Assembly (NCBI RefSeq): GCF_014699035.1
Contig: NZ_JACXAA010000003.1
Location: 124,001 to 188,000 of the forward strand
Direction of reading: 5' to 3'
From: Spirosoma validum
GTDB lineage: Bacteria; Bacteroidota; Bacteroidia; Cytophagales; Spirosomataceae
DNA length: 64,000 bases
Made by a program: the position numbers and the translations under genes. Shown here piece after piece: positions 51,208 to 59,757 of this stretch. The notes below the pieces were generated by a model that saw only the letters and a program-made list of their open reading frames with translations, did not search any database and was not told where the DNA came from. Each line of letters opens with the position of its first letter. Position 1 is the stretch's first letter.

Positions 51208-51262
51208 CTCAGATTCAAAGTAGGCTTTTGGACACCCTACCCTATAGGTCTGTCTTGATGCG

Positions 51263-52237
51263 TTACACACTCAGAATTTTTACCATTCGGAGTAAATCCT
51301 CACTAATTGGCTTGGGTAAGCGAATAGTATCCCGGAAGGGCGTGTAAACCAACTCATTGTTAACGATGCCTGCCATTACATTTTTTTCGCCATTCATTAA
51401 GCCTTCCAGCGCGCCCAAACCTAAACGACTGGCCAGAATCCGGTCGTAGGCGGTTGGAATACCTCCACGCTGAATATGACCCAGCGTGGTTACCCGCATA
51501 TCAATTTCCGTTTGAACCTGCTGGCGAATCTTCTCTGATATCTCAACGGCATTGCCTTCTTCCTCACCTTCCGCAATGACAACAATAGAGGATGACTTCT
51601 GACGGCTCCAGCCCGATTTCAGTGCTTCAACAACTTCTGAGATAGGGGTTAGTACTTCGGGTACCATCACCATCTCTGCACCACCGGCAATACCCGATTG
51701 AATAGCAATGTATCCGGAATCGCGCCCCATTACTTCAATAAAGAAAATCCGGTCGTGTGAATCGGCCGTATCGCGAATCTTATCGATGGCTTCCAGAGCG
51801 GTATTTACAGCCGTATCAAAACCGATTGTGTAATCTGTGCCGTAAAGGTCATTATCAATCGTGCCCGGTGCGCCAACGGTTGGGATGCCGTATTCGTCAT
51901 AGAAAAGGGTAGCGCCGGTGAACGTACCGTTACCGCCAATGGCCACCAAGCCTTCTATATCAAATTTTTTAAGCTGCTCGAACGCTTTCGCCCGACCTTC
52001 GGGCGTCATAAACTCTTTACTACGGGCCGATTTCAGAATGGTACCTCCTCGCTGGACAATGTTACTGACTGAGTGCGAAGACATCTGAAAAATATCGCCA
52101 TTTATCATCCCGCTGTACCCCCGGCGGATACCGAACACTTCGATGCCGTGATAGACCGCCCCTCGGACAACCGCCCGGATGCAGGCGTTCATACCCGGCG
52201 CGTCGCCACCCGAGGTAAAAACAGCTATTCGTTTCAT
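51263..52237 (-). CDS. pfkA: ATP-dependent 6-phosphofructokinase
   Basis: 324 residues. Converts fructose 6-phosphate and ATP to fructose 1,6-bisphosphate. ATP site GGDAPGMNACIRAVV (11-25), IGGNGTFTGA, catalytic GTIDND (with Asp in the DND loop), and effector/substrate region MGRDSGYIAIQSGIAGGAEMVMVPE. Bacterial homotetramer of normal length. The last conserved Thr/Asp positions are intact. Its terminator was split by the insertion sequence at 49711-51238. Confidence 0.97.
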   Translation of the reverse strand: MKRIAVFTSGGDAPGMNACIRAVVRGAVYHGIEVFGIRRGYSGMINGDIFQMSSHSVSNIVQRGGTILKSARSKEFMTPEGRAKAFEQLKKFDIEGLVAIGGNGTFTGATLFYDEYGIPTVGAPGTIDNDLYGTDYTIGFDTAVNTALEAIDKIRDTADSHDRIFFIEVMGRDSGYIAIQSGIAGGAEMVMVPEVLTPISEVVEALKSGWSRQKSSSIVVIAEGEEEGNAVEISEKIRQQVQTEIDMRVTTLGHIQRGGIPTAYDRILASRLGLGALEGLMNGEKNVMAGIVNNELVYTPFRDTIRLPKPISEDLLRMVKILSV

Positions 52238-52477
52238 AGGTTGATTCTATTTTTAGAGAATTTCACAAAAAGGTTAGGTGGGTACCCGTAATAAACCCCG
52301 CAAATTTATCCGCATTTCCCAATCAAAAGATATGTATCCGGGAATTATCCCATTGTTTTCACACAAATTTCACAAAACATCACCAATTGACCTTTTATAA
52401 GCTTTTTGAGAGAAAATGTCAGCAATGTCTATGTAGAGCGAAATATTTTATCGGGGAAATGAAATTATACCAAATGT

Positions 52478-53230
52478 TTACCTCATATTGAACCTGCTGG
52501 CTCTTATAAGAATCTGAATATGATTACGTATTGTTGTCAGTAAGCCAAAGTGAGTTACCAAAACTTTAAACCGATCCATAAGTGATTTACGATGTTGTTG
52601 TACCGATAAACCGCCCATTAAATACCTGCACAAAATAAACGGCAGAAATTCGATGGTTTGAGCGGCTTTCAGACACCGGATTTCCCAGTCCAAATCAGCG
52701 CTTAGGTTATTTGTCAGATAATCAGGGGCAATCGACCGTTTCGGAACAAAAGCCTGATGACAAACTTTCATGCCAAGGCTCATATCCTGCCAGGTCAACT
52801 GTTGAGGAAGAACATGTGGAGTTACCTGGCTTCGTAAGCCAACCGGAACTGTTTCCCCTCCTTCATCCCGAACAAAAAGTGCATCGCTGTAGTAAACGTC
52901 AGCCTTTGTAGCACTAATTTGGTCTAACAGCTTCGATAGGGTTGTTGAATCATACAATTCATCACCCGCGTTCATAAACCAGACGTATTGTCCCTTCGCC
53001 CGATGCAATCCTTTGTTCATGGCCTCATAAAGGCCCTTGTCGGGCTCCGAAATCCAGTTCGTAATATGCGTTTCGTAGCGTTTAATGATGTCTATCGTCC
53101 CATCTTTCGATCCTCCATCAATCACGATATATTCAAAATCGGTTTCCTGCTGAGCCACAATACTTTGAATTGTGCGCTCCAGAAACCGCTCAGCGTTATA
53201 CGTAATCGTGATGATGGAGACTGTTGGCAT
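52478..53230 (-). CDS. Glycosyltransferase family 2
   Basis: 250 residues, GT-A fold: VSIITITYNAERFLERTIQSIVAQQ, EYIVIDGGSKDGT, WISEPDKGLYEAMNKGLHRAKGQYVWFMNAGDELYD (with the DxD-like element DGGSKD). No membrane span; a soluble enzyme that adds a sugar from a nucleotide donor. Last gene in transcription of the surface-glycan cluster. Donor unknown, but the cluster suggests a nonulosonate-containing glycan. The GT4 gene upstream stops 24 bases before this start. Confidence 0.95.
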   Translation of the reverse strand: MPTVSIITITYNAERFLERTIQSIVAQQETDFEYIVIDGGSKDGTIDIIKRYETHITNWISEPDKGLYEAMNKGLHRAKGQYVWFMNAGDELYDSTTLSKLLDQISATKADVYYSDALFVRDEGGETVPVGLRSQVTPHVLPQQLTWQDMSLGMKVCHQAFVPKRSIAPDYLTNNLSADLDWEIRCLKAAQTIEFLPFILCRYLMGGLSVQQHRKSLMDRFKVLVTHFGLLTTIRNHIQILIRASRFNMR

Positions 53231-53254
53231 CGGCGAAAGAGTGAACGAGTAGTC

Positions 53255-54547
53255 TTACTCACTCATCAATTTTTGATACAGTTCAATATGCTGTCTTGCT
53301 ACTACGTCTTCCGAAAACCGGCTTTCGGCGGATTGCCGGGCATTCTGACGTAAGCTTTCCGGATTCTGGTGAGTTAAGACAAAAGCCAGTCCGTCGGCCA
53401 GTTCCTGCGCTGACCCGGCATCAGCCAGATACCCGTTTTGTTGATGATCAATCATTTCGGGAATGCCGCCCGTACGAAACCCCACGACCGGCGTTCCACA
53501 CGCCAGTGCTTCAATGACCGTATTTGGTAAATTATCTTCTAAAGAGGGCACCACCATTACGTCTGTTGCATTGTAAGCCGCTACAATGTCGTCTTCGGTG
53601 GTTAAAATGCCGAGGTGCCGAACTGGGTAAGGCAACTCATTAAATAAATAGGATCGTCCTTTGCCAAATATCAGAATTTCGGGGGTTAGATCGGGATGTT
53701 GCTGATTCAACAGTACCAGAGCTTCGGCGAAATACCGAAAGCCTTTACGCGTGTCCGTTACGTTGGCACTGCCAAATAATAGCCTTGGTTGGTCAGTGTT
53801 GGGTAAATCGAGTTGGGCATTCGCTTCCGTGCGGTCAATAGGGCAGAACGCATGTTGATCGATGGCATAAGGAATCACCGTAAAAGGAAAATCACGTAGC
53901 AACGTACTACGTTTGGCCTCGTTTGTCAGCCAGTGACTAGGTGGTGTAAAATGCACCTTAGCCTTTTTGAAAATTGCCTCTTTCTGTTTAAAAACGCGGT
54001 ACGACAGATCTTTTTCGTCTGGTTTTTTAAGATACGGACAGTGATGGCAATGCGTTAGAAAATGATCGCAACCACGCGAGTAATGACAACCACCTGTAAA
54101 CGCCCATTGATCGTGCAGAGTCCAGACGATGGGCTTACCTAAATCGAATAGCGAACGCAATCCGTCAAGTGACAGAAAACCGAAATTGATCCAATGCAGG
54201 TGTAATACGTCCGCTTGTTGAATGGCCGGATGAAAGTCGAGGTTTGCCCCGAATCGGGCTGGCGAAAACTGAAATCGTACAGAAGGATCGCGTTCCTGCG
54301 GCAAAAAATAGAGTCGTTCGGCGACAAAACGACCGAAAGCCGTTTGTTCCGCCAGAAAATTATTGGCCAGATACGTAACGCCGGGCGCTGGTCGGTGTGG
54401 TTCAAGCCGTTTGGCTGTGCCGACCAGTATCGTACTTTCGACCGCTGTACCTGTCCATATCTGCTTTTGCAGGGCCCGATGCAGCCGATTGGCGGCCACG
54501 GCGGCCCCACCAAACAGATGATACGTACTTAAGTGCGTGACTCTCAC
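53255..54547 (-). CDS. Glycosyltransferase family 4
   Basis: 430 residues, GT-B fold. N-terminal MRVTHLSTYHLFGGAAVAANRLHRAL, then LHLHWINFGFLSLDGL and WTLHDQWAFTGGCHYSRGCDHFLTHC, typical of WbuB/WcaL-type enzymes; C-terminal RLLFGSANVTDTRKGF, VMVVPSLEDNLPNTVIEALACGTPVVGFRTGGIPEM (the E-x7-E region). It overlaps the FkbM gene upstream by 4 bases (ATGA-type junction), showing translational coupling. Confidence 0.95.
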   Translation of the reverse strand: MRVTHLSTYHLFGGAAVAANRLHRALQKQIWTGTAVESTILVGTAKRLEPHRPAPGVTYLANNFLAEQTAFGRFVAERLYFLPQERDPSVRFQFSPARFGANLDFHPAIQQADVLHLHWINFGFLSLDGLRSLFDLGKPIVWTLHDQWAFTGGCHYSRGCDHFLTHCHHCPYLKKPDEKDLSYRVFKQKEAIFKKAKVHFTPPSHWLTNEAKRSTLLRDFPFTVIPYAIDQHAFCPIDRTEANAQLDLPNTDQPRLLFGSANVTDTRKGFRYFAEALVLLNQQHPDLTPEILIFGKGRSYLFNELPYPVRHLGILTTEDDIVAAYNATDVMVVPSLEDNLPNTVIEALACGTPVVGFRTGGIPEMIDHQQNGYLADAGSAQELADGLAFVLTHQNPESLRQNARQSAESRFSEDVVARQHIELYQKLMSE

Positions 54548-55506
54548 CGACCGAAGAGTTTATCGAATTTTTTGACTACCTCAGGCCAGAAACCCAGCCC
54601 GAATACTCGTCCCCAAATTCGCCGACGTGAGTAGCTTTCCATCTCGGCAAAAATCGGATCTGAAAACCGGCTTTTGGCTTTCTGCGTGAGAATGAGCGCG
54701 AAGCCATGCTGCTTCAGCGTTGTAGCAAATACCCAGCCCAGCAATAGATTCCGCTGAGTTAACGTAGCGCCATCGGCAAAGCGATTGAGGTACGTCATTT
54801 CACCCCAAACGGCGCTGTTTTTAAGTGAGAACAGGACGAACTTTTTCAACAACGGCTGACTCGTAAAACTGTCCAGCAGAGCAGGTGTGATACGTGGTGA
54901 TCCTTTCGGAAGCAGTTCCGCGAGCCAATGACTCTTTGTTTCTTCCATGAATTGCAGGACCTGGTAAAGCTTGTCCTCACCATCATAAATCGACGCGATG
55001 CCGGGTTCAAATTCAGCGGTTAGCACACGCTGAATTCGGTTTTCCCCAAGATTACGAAACAGCCGGAGGTCGGTTCCCTGTGAGTCGGTTTTGAACCAGT
55101 CGACCTGTTTGATTTTCAGACCATCGAGCGTCGAGCGCAGGCTGCGCGTTTTGAGCTGAACGACCTTTGTCGGTTCGAACTTTGGCGCAAAGGCATATTC
55201 CTGAATCAGATCGGGTCGGGGACGTAACAAACTGGAACAGTGGGGCGATGCGGTCAGATAAAAATCGGACGTATCGTCTTCCGATTCCGTACCGGTAACA
55301 ATATGGTTGAACGTGTACAGCTTACGAAAATGACTCGACTCACTTTCGACATAACCGAAATCGCGGTCGTCGGCGTCGAAGGCGATGCAAACGGCGTATT
55401 TGGCAAAGGGTTTCCAGCGCGCATGTAATTCGCCTGATGCACCAACATCCACCAAAACAGGTGGTTCGGTCTGGAATTCAGGGCGGGAAAGAATTTTATC
55501 AATCAT
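54544..55506 (-). CDS. FkbM-family methyltransferase-like protein
   Basis: 320 residues. SAM-binding start VLVDVGASGELHARWKPFAKYAVCIAFDADDRD and FkbM-type features (RSLRSTLDGLKIKQVDWFKTDSQGTDLRLFRNLG; VLTAEFEPGIASIYDGEDKLYQV). The C-terminal part (about 200-320) is longer than in the shorter FkbM gene at 55615. Probably O-methylates a sugar in the glycan. It overlaps the GT4 gene by 4 bases. An imperfect inverted repeat follows upstream. Confidence 0.85.
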   Translation of the reverse strand: MIDKILSRPEFQTEPPVLVDVGASGELHARWKPFAKYAVCIAFDADDRDFGYVESESSHFRKLYTFNHIVTGTESEDDTSDFYLTASPHCSSLLRPRPDLIQEYAFAPKFEPTKVVQLKTRSLRSTLDGLKIKQVDWFKTDSQGTDLRLFRNLGENRIQRVLTAEFEPGIASIYDGEDKLYQVLQFMEETKSHWLAELLPKGSPRITPALLDSFTSQPLLKKFVLFSLKNSAVWGEMTYLNRFADGATLTQRNLLLGWVFATTLKQHGFALILTQKAKSRFSDPIFAEMESYSRRRIWGRVFGLGFWPEVVKKFDKLFGR

Positions 55507-55537
55507 CTAGTTAGACGTCATTGATTGTCATCAAATG

Positions 55538-55615
55538 GTCATTCGTGGTCACTGTTCGTCATTCTTTGTTTTGACGGTGCATGACAAGTAATGACTACCG
55601 ATAACCACAAACGAC
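55538..55615. repeat. Imperfect inverted repeat between two FkbM genes
   Basis: Arms 55538-55569 and 55584-55615 pair with about 22 of 32 matches; GTCATT units repeat several times (near 55518, 55538, 55556). It lies in the gap of the operon and ends at the stop codon of the next gene. Possibly a degraded copy of the dispersed hairpins. Confidence 0.4.
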
Positions 55616-56421
55616 TATTTTCTGTACGCAAAGATATTCAATTGCAGGTCCATGCTGTCGTTCCCTTTGTAACGATGATTGACCAATGGCGCGTGGCGGT
55701 ACTGACTGGTGTTGATATAATACCGAAAACCGCTTTCTTCCAGCACCTGCATTACGTCGGCCAGCGTTTGGGGGTGATCGAGGTACGCGTGAAATTCAAC
55801 GAACAGATTCTGAACATGGGCCAGCGCGTCGCGACAATCGAGTAATACGTCGGTTTCAGCGCCTTCAATGTCCATCTTGAGCATGTCGATACGTGTTTCA
55901 CGCAACAGATAATCGCGAAGCCGCACAGAGGGCACCAGCTTCCGATCCGTTTGCGAGAAGATGGAGGCTGAATCAGCCTGATCGCTGCCAAACAAAATAC
56001 CCTCGTCGTTCGTCCAGACGGCCTTGGTAATGACCTCAACGTTCGAAATCTGGTTTTGCTTCAGGTTATTCTGCAATAGCTCGCTGATGTGCTCATCCGC
56101 TTCGAATACCACGATTCGGGCAGTAGGATACGTCTGTCGGAAATACACAACGCTCGTGCCAATGTTGGTGCCACAATCGAAAATGACGGGAACTGAACTG
56201 GTTGTGTAGAATCGATAAAACTCATCGACGAAAATCTCCCGAAACTGCCAGATAAACGACAACGCATCAGGAACCCGAAATTGATAACGACCAAACGTAA
56301 CGTCGGTAGACTGATTACGGGGCCTGTTTCCATATCGTAGTGCCAACCCCAGCAACCGACGTCCTTCCACCGAACGTAGCAGTCGGGCTGTTTCAGTAAA
56401 TAAAAATCGAAAAACCCACAT
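55615..56421 (-). CDS. FkbM-family methyltransferase
   Basis: 268 residues. Core fold: FWQFREIFVDEFYRFYTTSSVPVIFDCGTNIGTSVVYFRQTYPTARIVVFEADEHISELLQNNLKQN, then TKAVWTNDEGILFGSDQAD and VRLRDYLLRETRIDMLKMDIEGAETDVLLDC (the conserved KMDIEGAE). SAM-dependent O-methyltransferase; acceptor probably a sugar hydroxyl. Part of the same minus-strand cluster, after the flippase gene. Confidence 0.93.
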   Translation of the reverse strand: MWVFRFLFTETARLLRSVEGRRLLGLALRYGNRPRNQSTDVTFGRYQFRVPDALSFIWQFREIFVDEFYRFYTTSSVPVIFDCGTNIGTSVVYFRQTYPTARIVVFEADEHISELLQNNLKQNQISNVEVITKAVWTNDEGILFGSDQADSASIFSQTDRKLVPSVRLRDYLLRETRIDMLKMDIEGAETDVLLDCRDALAHVQNLFVEFHAYLDHPQTLADVMQVLEESGFRYYINTSQYRHAPLVNHRYKGNDSMDLQLNIFAYRK

Positions 56422-56432
56422 ATATATTCTTG

Positions 56433-56522
56433 TTTTGTCATGCTGACGAAGGAAGCATCTTACACTTCGCTTATATGAACGTAATGAAGCTTTAAGATGC
56501 TTCCTTCGTCAGCATGACAAAA
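56433..56522. repeat. 30-bp hairpin between the flippase and FkbM genes
   Basis: Perfect 30-base arms (56433-56462, 56493-56522) around a 30-base loop. The arm begins TTTTGTCATGCTGACGAAGG. A U-run on both sides fits a terminator, but it lies inside the co-directional cluster, so it is more likely a dispersed repeat or an attenuating hairpin. Confidence 0.85.
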
Positions 56523-56534
56523 ACAAATCAGTAG

Positions 56535-58040
56535 TTATTTCTGTAGAAACCGTTTTCTAAATCCCGCTACGGTCTGATTAACCTCTGACGATAGTTTCAA
56601 CCCAACAATTAACCCACCAAACAAGGTTGTGATTAACGCTGACCGCCAGGCAATATCAAACACAAAGCGCCACTTTGGATCACCTGAACTCGGGTATGAA
56701 ACCTGCACCGATAGCCACCAGACAGCAGCGGCCAGAACAATAACTGCTACGTTACGCCAGGTAAACGGCTGCATGCGAAACGCAAAGCCGACAAACAATG
56801 TCCGGGCGAGGTTATACAACAAGGTTGCCAAGGCACCACCAATAGCCGCTCCGTTGATGCCAAAACGCGGAATCAGATAATAGTTGATAGCGATGGTAAA
56901 AAACGTTAGCGCCACAAAAAACAGCGAATCGTAAATATAATACCGTGAGGTGTTCAGAATAATACCGTTAATACCTGTTGCCATATCGATCAGTTTGCCC
57001 AGACCCAGCCACAGAATGACATAGTAGCCGGCTTCGTAACCAGCAGGCAAAAACTGAAAGACGTTGGGTAGATTAGCCGCGACGCCCACGAAAACCAGGC
57101 AACCCGCAATGAGCTGATTTAAACAGCTTTTGCTATAAATCTTCGTAATGTTTTGCAGATCGTTACTCTTCCAGGATTCGGCAATGAGCGTCCCCGAGAC
57201 TTTGTAAAGCGCCGTGGCCGGAACCGCAATAACCGTTGCAAAACTGGCCGCAATACTGTAAACCCCTGTAGCCGACAAACCCAGTTCCTTCGCGTTGTTA
57301 ATCATCACCTTATCAATGGTCAGGATAATTTGCGATGATAGGGCGGTGGTAAGGGTCAGGGCCGCGTAGCGCGTCAAGTTTCGACGTAGTTCGGGGTCCA
57401 TCGCAAAAAAGCGACGACGAAGAAATAACGATTCGTCGCGGGCAACGCTGAAAATCATGAGAACTGTTTGCAGAAAAAACGCCAGCAACCATAATCCTAA
57501 AAACTGCGGAAACGTAACCCAGCCTAACCAGTACGTTATCCCCGCCAGCAGAATCAGAACCCGTTGCACAAACTGTTGCAGCAACGTACCTGTAACAGGG
57601 TCGTAGAGCAGCCGGGCATAATTATCGAAAACGGTGAAATAGACCGTAAACAGCGTCAGCGGAATCAGTAAGTAATAATAATCAACGAACAAAGGCGACT
57701 GCCCCTGATTATTCTCGATAATCCACGGTCGGGCTAGCCACAGTCCCAATACGCATAGCCCAAAACCAATCAACGTCGTCAGGCTAGTCATGAACAGGTA
57801 GCCGTTATGCTGACGCTCGGCGTTTCGGAAATAAGGAAAATAACGTCCACCGGCTCCATTGGTACCCAGATTAGAGAGTTGAGCCAGCACCAGCGACAGC
57901 GAAATTAGCAAACTCAACAGACCGACCTGCGCCTTGCTGAACAGATTTGGAAAGAAAATTCCCTGCGTCAGAAAGCCGACGGCTACCCCGGCGTAGGTGT
58001 AAACCGAACTTTGAATCGTTTGCCGTTGGATGATACCCAT
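56535..58040 (-). CDS. Polysaccharide flippase (Wzx/MATE-like)
   Basis: 501 residues from the ATG at 58040; the frame extends 15 codons upstream into a repeat and is not used. About 12-14 hydrophobic helices: VYTYAGVAVGFLTQGIFFPNLFSKAQVGLLSLLISLSL, NGYLFMTSLTTLIGFGLCVLGLWL, and TLTTALSSQIILTIDKVMINNAKELG among others. Flips lipid-linked oligosaccharide across the inner membrane. In the cluster it connects the nonulosonate genes with the glycosyltransferases. Confidence 0.9.
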   Translation of the reverse strand: MGIIQRQTIQSSVYTYAGVAVGFLTQGIFFPNLFSKAQVGLLSLLISLSLVLAQLSNLGTNGAGGRYFPYFRNAERQHNGYLFMTSLTTLIGFGLCVLGLWLARPWIIENNQGQSPLFVDYYYLLIPLTLFTVYFTVFDNYARLLYDPVTGTLLQQFVQRVLILLAGITYWLGWVTFPQFLGLWLLAFFLQTVLMIFSVARDESLFLRRRFFAMDPELRRNLTRYAALTLTTALSSQIILTIDKVMINNAKELGLSATGVYSIAASFATVIAVPATALYKVSGTLIAESWKSNDLQNITKIYSKSCLNQLIAGCLVFVGVAANLPNVFQFLPAGYEAGYYVILWLGLGKLIDMATGINGIILNTSRYYIYDSLFFVALTFFTIAINYYLIPRFGINGAAIGGALATLLYNLARTLFVGFAFRMQPFTWRNVAVIVLAAAVWWLSVQVSYPSSGDPKWRFVFDIAWRSALITTLFGGLIVGLKLSSEVNQTVAGFRKRFLQK

Positions 58041-58051
58041 GTAGTGAATGA

Positions 58052-58124
58052 GCGAAAGAGTGAAAGAATGAAAGAGCGAAGCCATTCGGCAGGTTTTCGC
58101 TCATTCATTCTTTCACTCTTTCGC
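58052..58124. repeat. 29-bp inverted repeat (one mismatch)
   Basis: Arms 58052-58080 and 58096-58124 with 28 of 29 matches, built on GAGCGAA and GAGTGAA units like the repeat at 44778. The right arm overlaps the last codons and the stop of the PseI gene, so the repeat contributes to its C-terminus. Confidence 0.85.
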
Positions 58125-59184
58125 CTTTAATTAAGCTCCACGCTAACGCCGTTCCGGCTTCAATGTCCTGCGTGGCAGTTTTGCCGATAATGTCGTCGTA
58201 ATAGCGGGTATGCAAACCGTTGGCGGGACGGATGCTGCGGACGTTTTCAGCCGTAAATAATTCGCCTTCTTTTACGGGTTTCACTACGTACAGTGACCGC
58301 TTAAATTGCAGACTTTTTTCTTCTTTCGCTGTCAACGTATAACTGACTTGTCCCATCGCCAATTGCGCCCGTTCAGTTTCGATAACGAGGTTTTTTAATT
58401 CGTCAGGTTCCAGCGAAAAGGCTGAATCAACACCGCCATCTGCCCGACGTAACGTAACGTGTTTTTCCAGAACGACCGCGCCGAGTGCCACAGCCGCTAC
58501 GGCCGCGCCAATGCCCATCGTATGGTCGGAAAGGCCCACGGGTACGTCGAATAGTTGGCGCATGTGCGGAATCGTGAGCAGATTAGTAGTCTCGGGTGTG
58601 GCGGGGTAGGTGCTTGTGCATTTGAGCAGGATCAGATCTTTGCAGCCATTGGCACGTAACACCTTTACGGATTCGTCCAGATCCGCCACCGACGCAACGC
58701 CCGTACTCATAATGACCGGCTTACCCGTCTGCGCTACTTTTTTGAGCAGAATATGGTCGGTATTTTCGAACGATGCGATCTTGTAAAGCGGTACGTCGAG
58801 TGATTCCAGAAAATCGACGGCAGTGGTGTCGAATGGCGAGCTGAACGCAATCATACCCCGCTTTTGAGCGTGTTCGAAAATGGGTTTATGCCACTCCCAG
58901 GGCGTATAGGCTTCGGCGTATAGTTTATACAGATTTTTATCGGCCCAGAGCGATTTGGCATCCCGAATGTAAAACTCCTCCGACGCGCCGTTGAACGTAA
59001 TGGTATCGGGTGTGTAGGTCTGGAGTTTAAGGGCGTGAGCACCCGCATCCGCAACGGCATCCACGATTTCCAGCGCCCTTTCGAGCGACTGATTGTGATT
59101 CCCCGACATTTCGGCGATAACGAACGGTCGGTGTGCTGGACTAATTGTAAAGTGAGCAACCTGAATCGGTTGGGTATTCATCAT
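58105..59184 (-). CDS. pseI: Pseudaminic acid synthase (NeuB family)
   Basis: 359 residues. Condenses 2,4-diacetamido-2,4,6-trideoxy-L-altrose with phosphoenolpyruvate to pseudaminic acid. NeuB domain: FVIAEMSGNHNQSLERALEI, HALKLQTYTPDTITF, KIASFENTDHILLKKVAQTGKPVIMSTG; C-terminal antifreeze-type SAF domain with SLYVVKPVKEGELFTAENVRSIRPANGLHTRYYDDIIGK. The SGNHN opening and the SAF sequence favour PseI over sialic-acid synthase NeuB. It is downstream of the PseH-like gene, and the flippase follows after a gap of 64 bases. Confidence 0.94.
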   Translation of the reverse strand: MMNTQPIQVAHFTISPAHRPFVIAEMSGNHNQSLERALEIVDAVADAGAHALKLQTYTPDTITFNGASEEFYIRDAKSLWADKNLYKLYAEAYTPWEWHKPIFEHAQKRGMIAFSSPFDTTAVDFLESLDVPLYKIASFENTDHILLKKVAQTGKPVIMSTGVASVADLDESVKVLRANGCKDLILLKCTSTYPATPETTNLLTIPHMRQLFDVPVGLSDHTMGIGAAVAAVALGAVVLEKHVTLRRADGGVDSAFSLEPDELKNLVIETERAQLAMGQVSYTLTAKEEKSLQFKRSLYVVKPVKEGELFTAENVRSIRPANGLHTRYYDDIIGKTATQDIEAGTALAWSLIKGERVKE

Positions 59185-59229
59185 AGTAAATCAAACCGCT
59201 TTGAACCGCAAACACACCGTCAGGAATGT

Positions 59230-59727
59230 TCAGTTCGATAAGGTTTTTATGTAGAGCAGACTCGGCTTTTCCTGGCCGGGCATCCCAAATTTACCGCTTT
59301 CGCCCGACAATCTGAAACCAGCCCGCTCGAAGGCACGTATCGACGCCTGATTCTCGGGTTTGATGTAGGCATGAATCGTGACTTCGCCCCATTGTTTGCG
59401 GCAGATTGTGCAGCCCCGTTCAATCAATTGACTTGCCAACCCTTTTCCTCGCTGGCTCGTAGCAACCGATACGCCAATGATCACTTCATCAGGCATGTCG
59501 GCGACGGGTGTCCGCTCAAAGCGCACCTGTCCAACGGCTTTTCCGGTTTCATTTTCAAACACCAATAACAACGTATTGGCATCAGCCAGTTTGCGCGTAA
59601 ACCAGGCCGTATGCGTTTCTAATGAAATTGGCGCGGAGTTGAACGACTGCCGCCGGGTATCGGGGTCGTTGGCCCAGTCGAAATAAAGTTGGGCGTCGGT
59701 AAGTCGGGCGGTTCGGTACGTAAGCAT
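59230..59727 (-). CDS. GNAT acetyltransferase, PseH-like
   Basis: 165 residues, GCN5-related fold: LTYRTARLTDAQLYFDWANDPDTRRQSFN, QVRFERTPVADMPDEVIIGVSVATSQRGKGLASQLIERG (acetyl-CoA loop RGKGLAS), YIKPENQASIRAFERAGFRLSGE. In pseudaminic acid pathways PseH acetylates the 4-amino group; position between PseI and PseG supports that role, which remains inference. Gaps of 30-45 bases to both neighbours. Confidence 0.88.
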   Translation of the reverse strand: MLTYRTARLTDAQLYFDWANDPDTRRQSFNSAPISLETHTAWFTRKLADANTLLLVFENETGKAVGQVRFERTPVADMPDEVIIGVSVATSQRGKGLASQLIERGCTICRKQWGEVTIHAYIKPENQASIRAFERAGFRLSGESGKFGMPGQEKPSLLYIKTLSN

Positions 59728-59757
59728 GGCAGTAGAGGGACGATCCTGTCTGGCGAA

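Larger units (their letters stand above)
49711..51238. mobile_element. Insertion sequence with 13-15-bp terminal inverted repeats
   Basis: About 1.53 kb. Ends AGGGTGTCCAAAA (49711-49723) and its complement (51226-51238); the flanking GT/AC may extend them to 15 bases. The direct repeat ACCCTATAGGT flanks it (49700-49710 and 51239-51249), so the target duplication is up to 11 bases and its exact limits are ambiguous because the site is palindromic. Contains a two-frame transposase on the minus strand and a 23-bp hairpin near the right end. No known IS family was matched. Confidence 0.9.
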
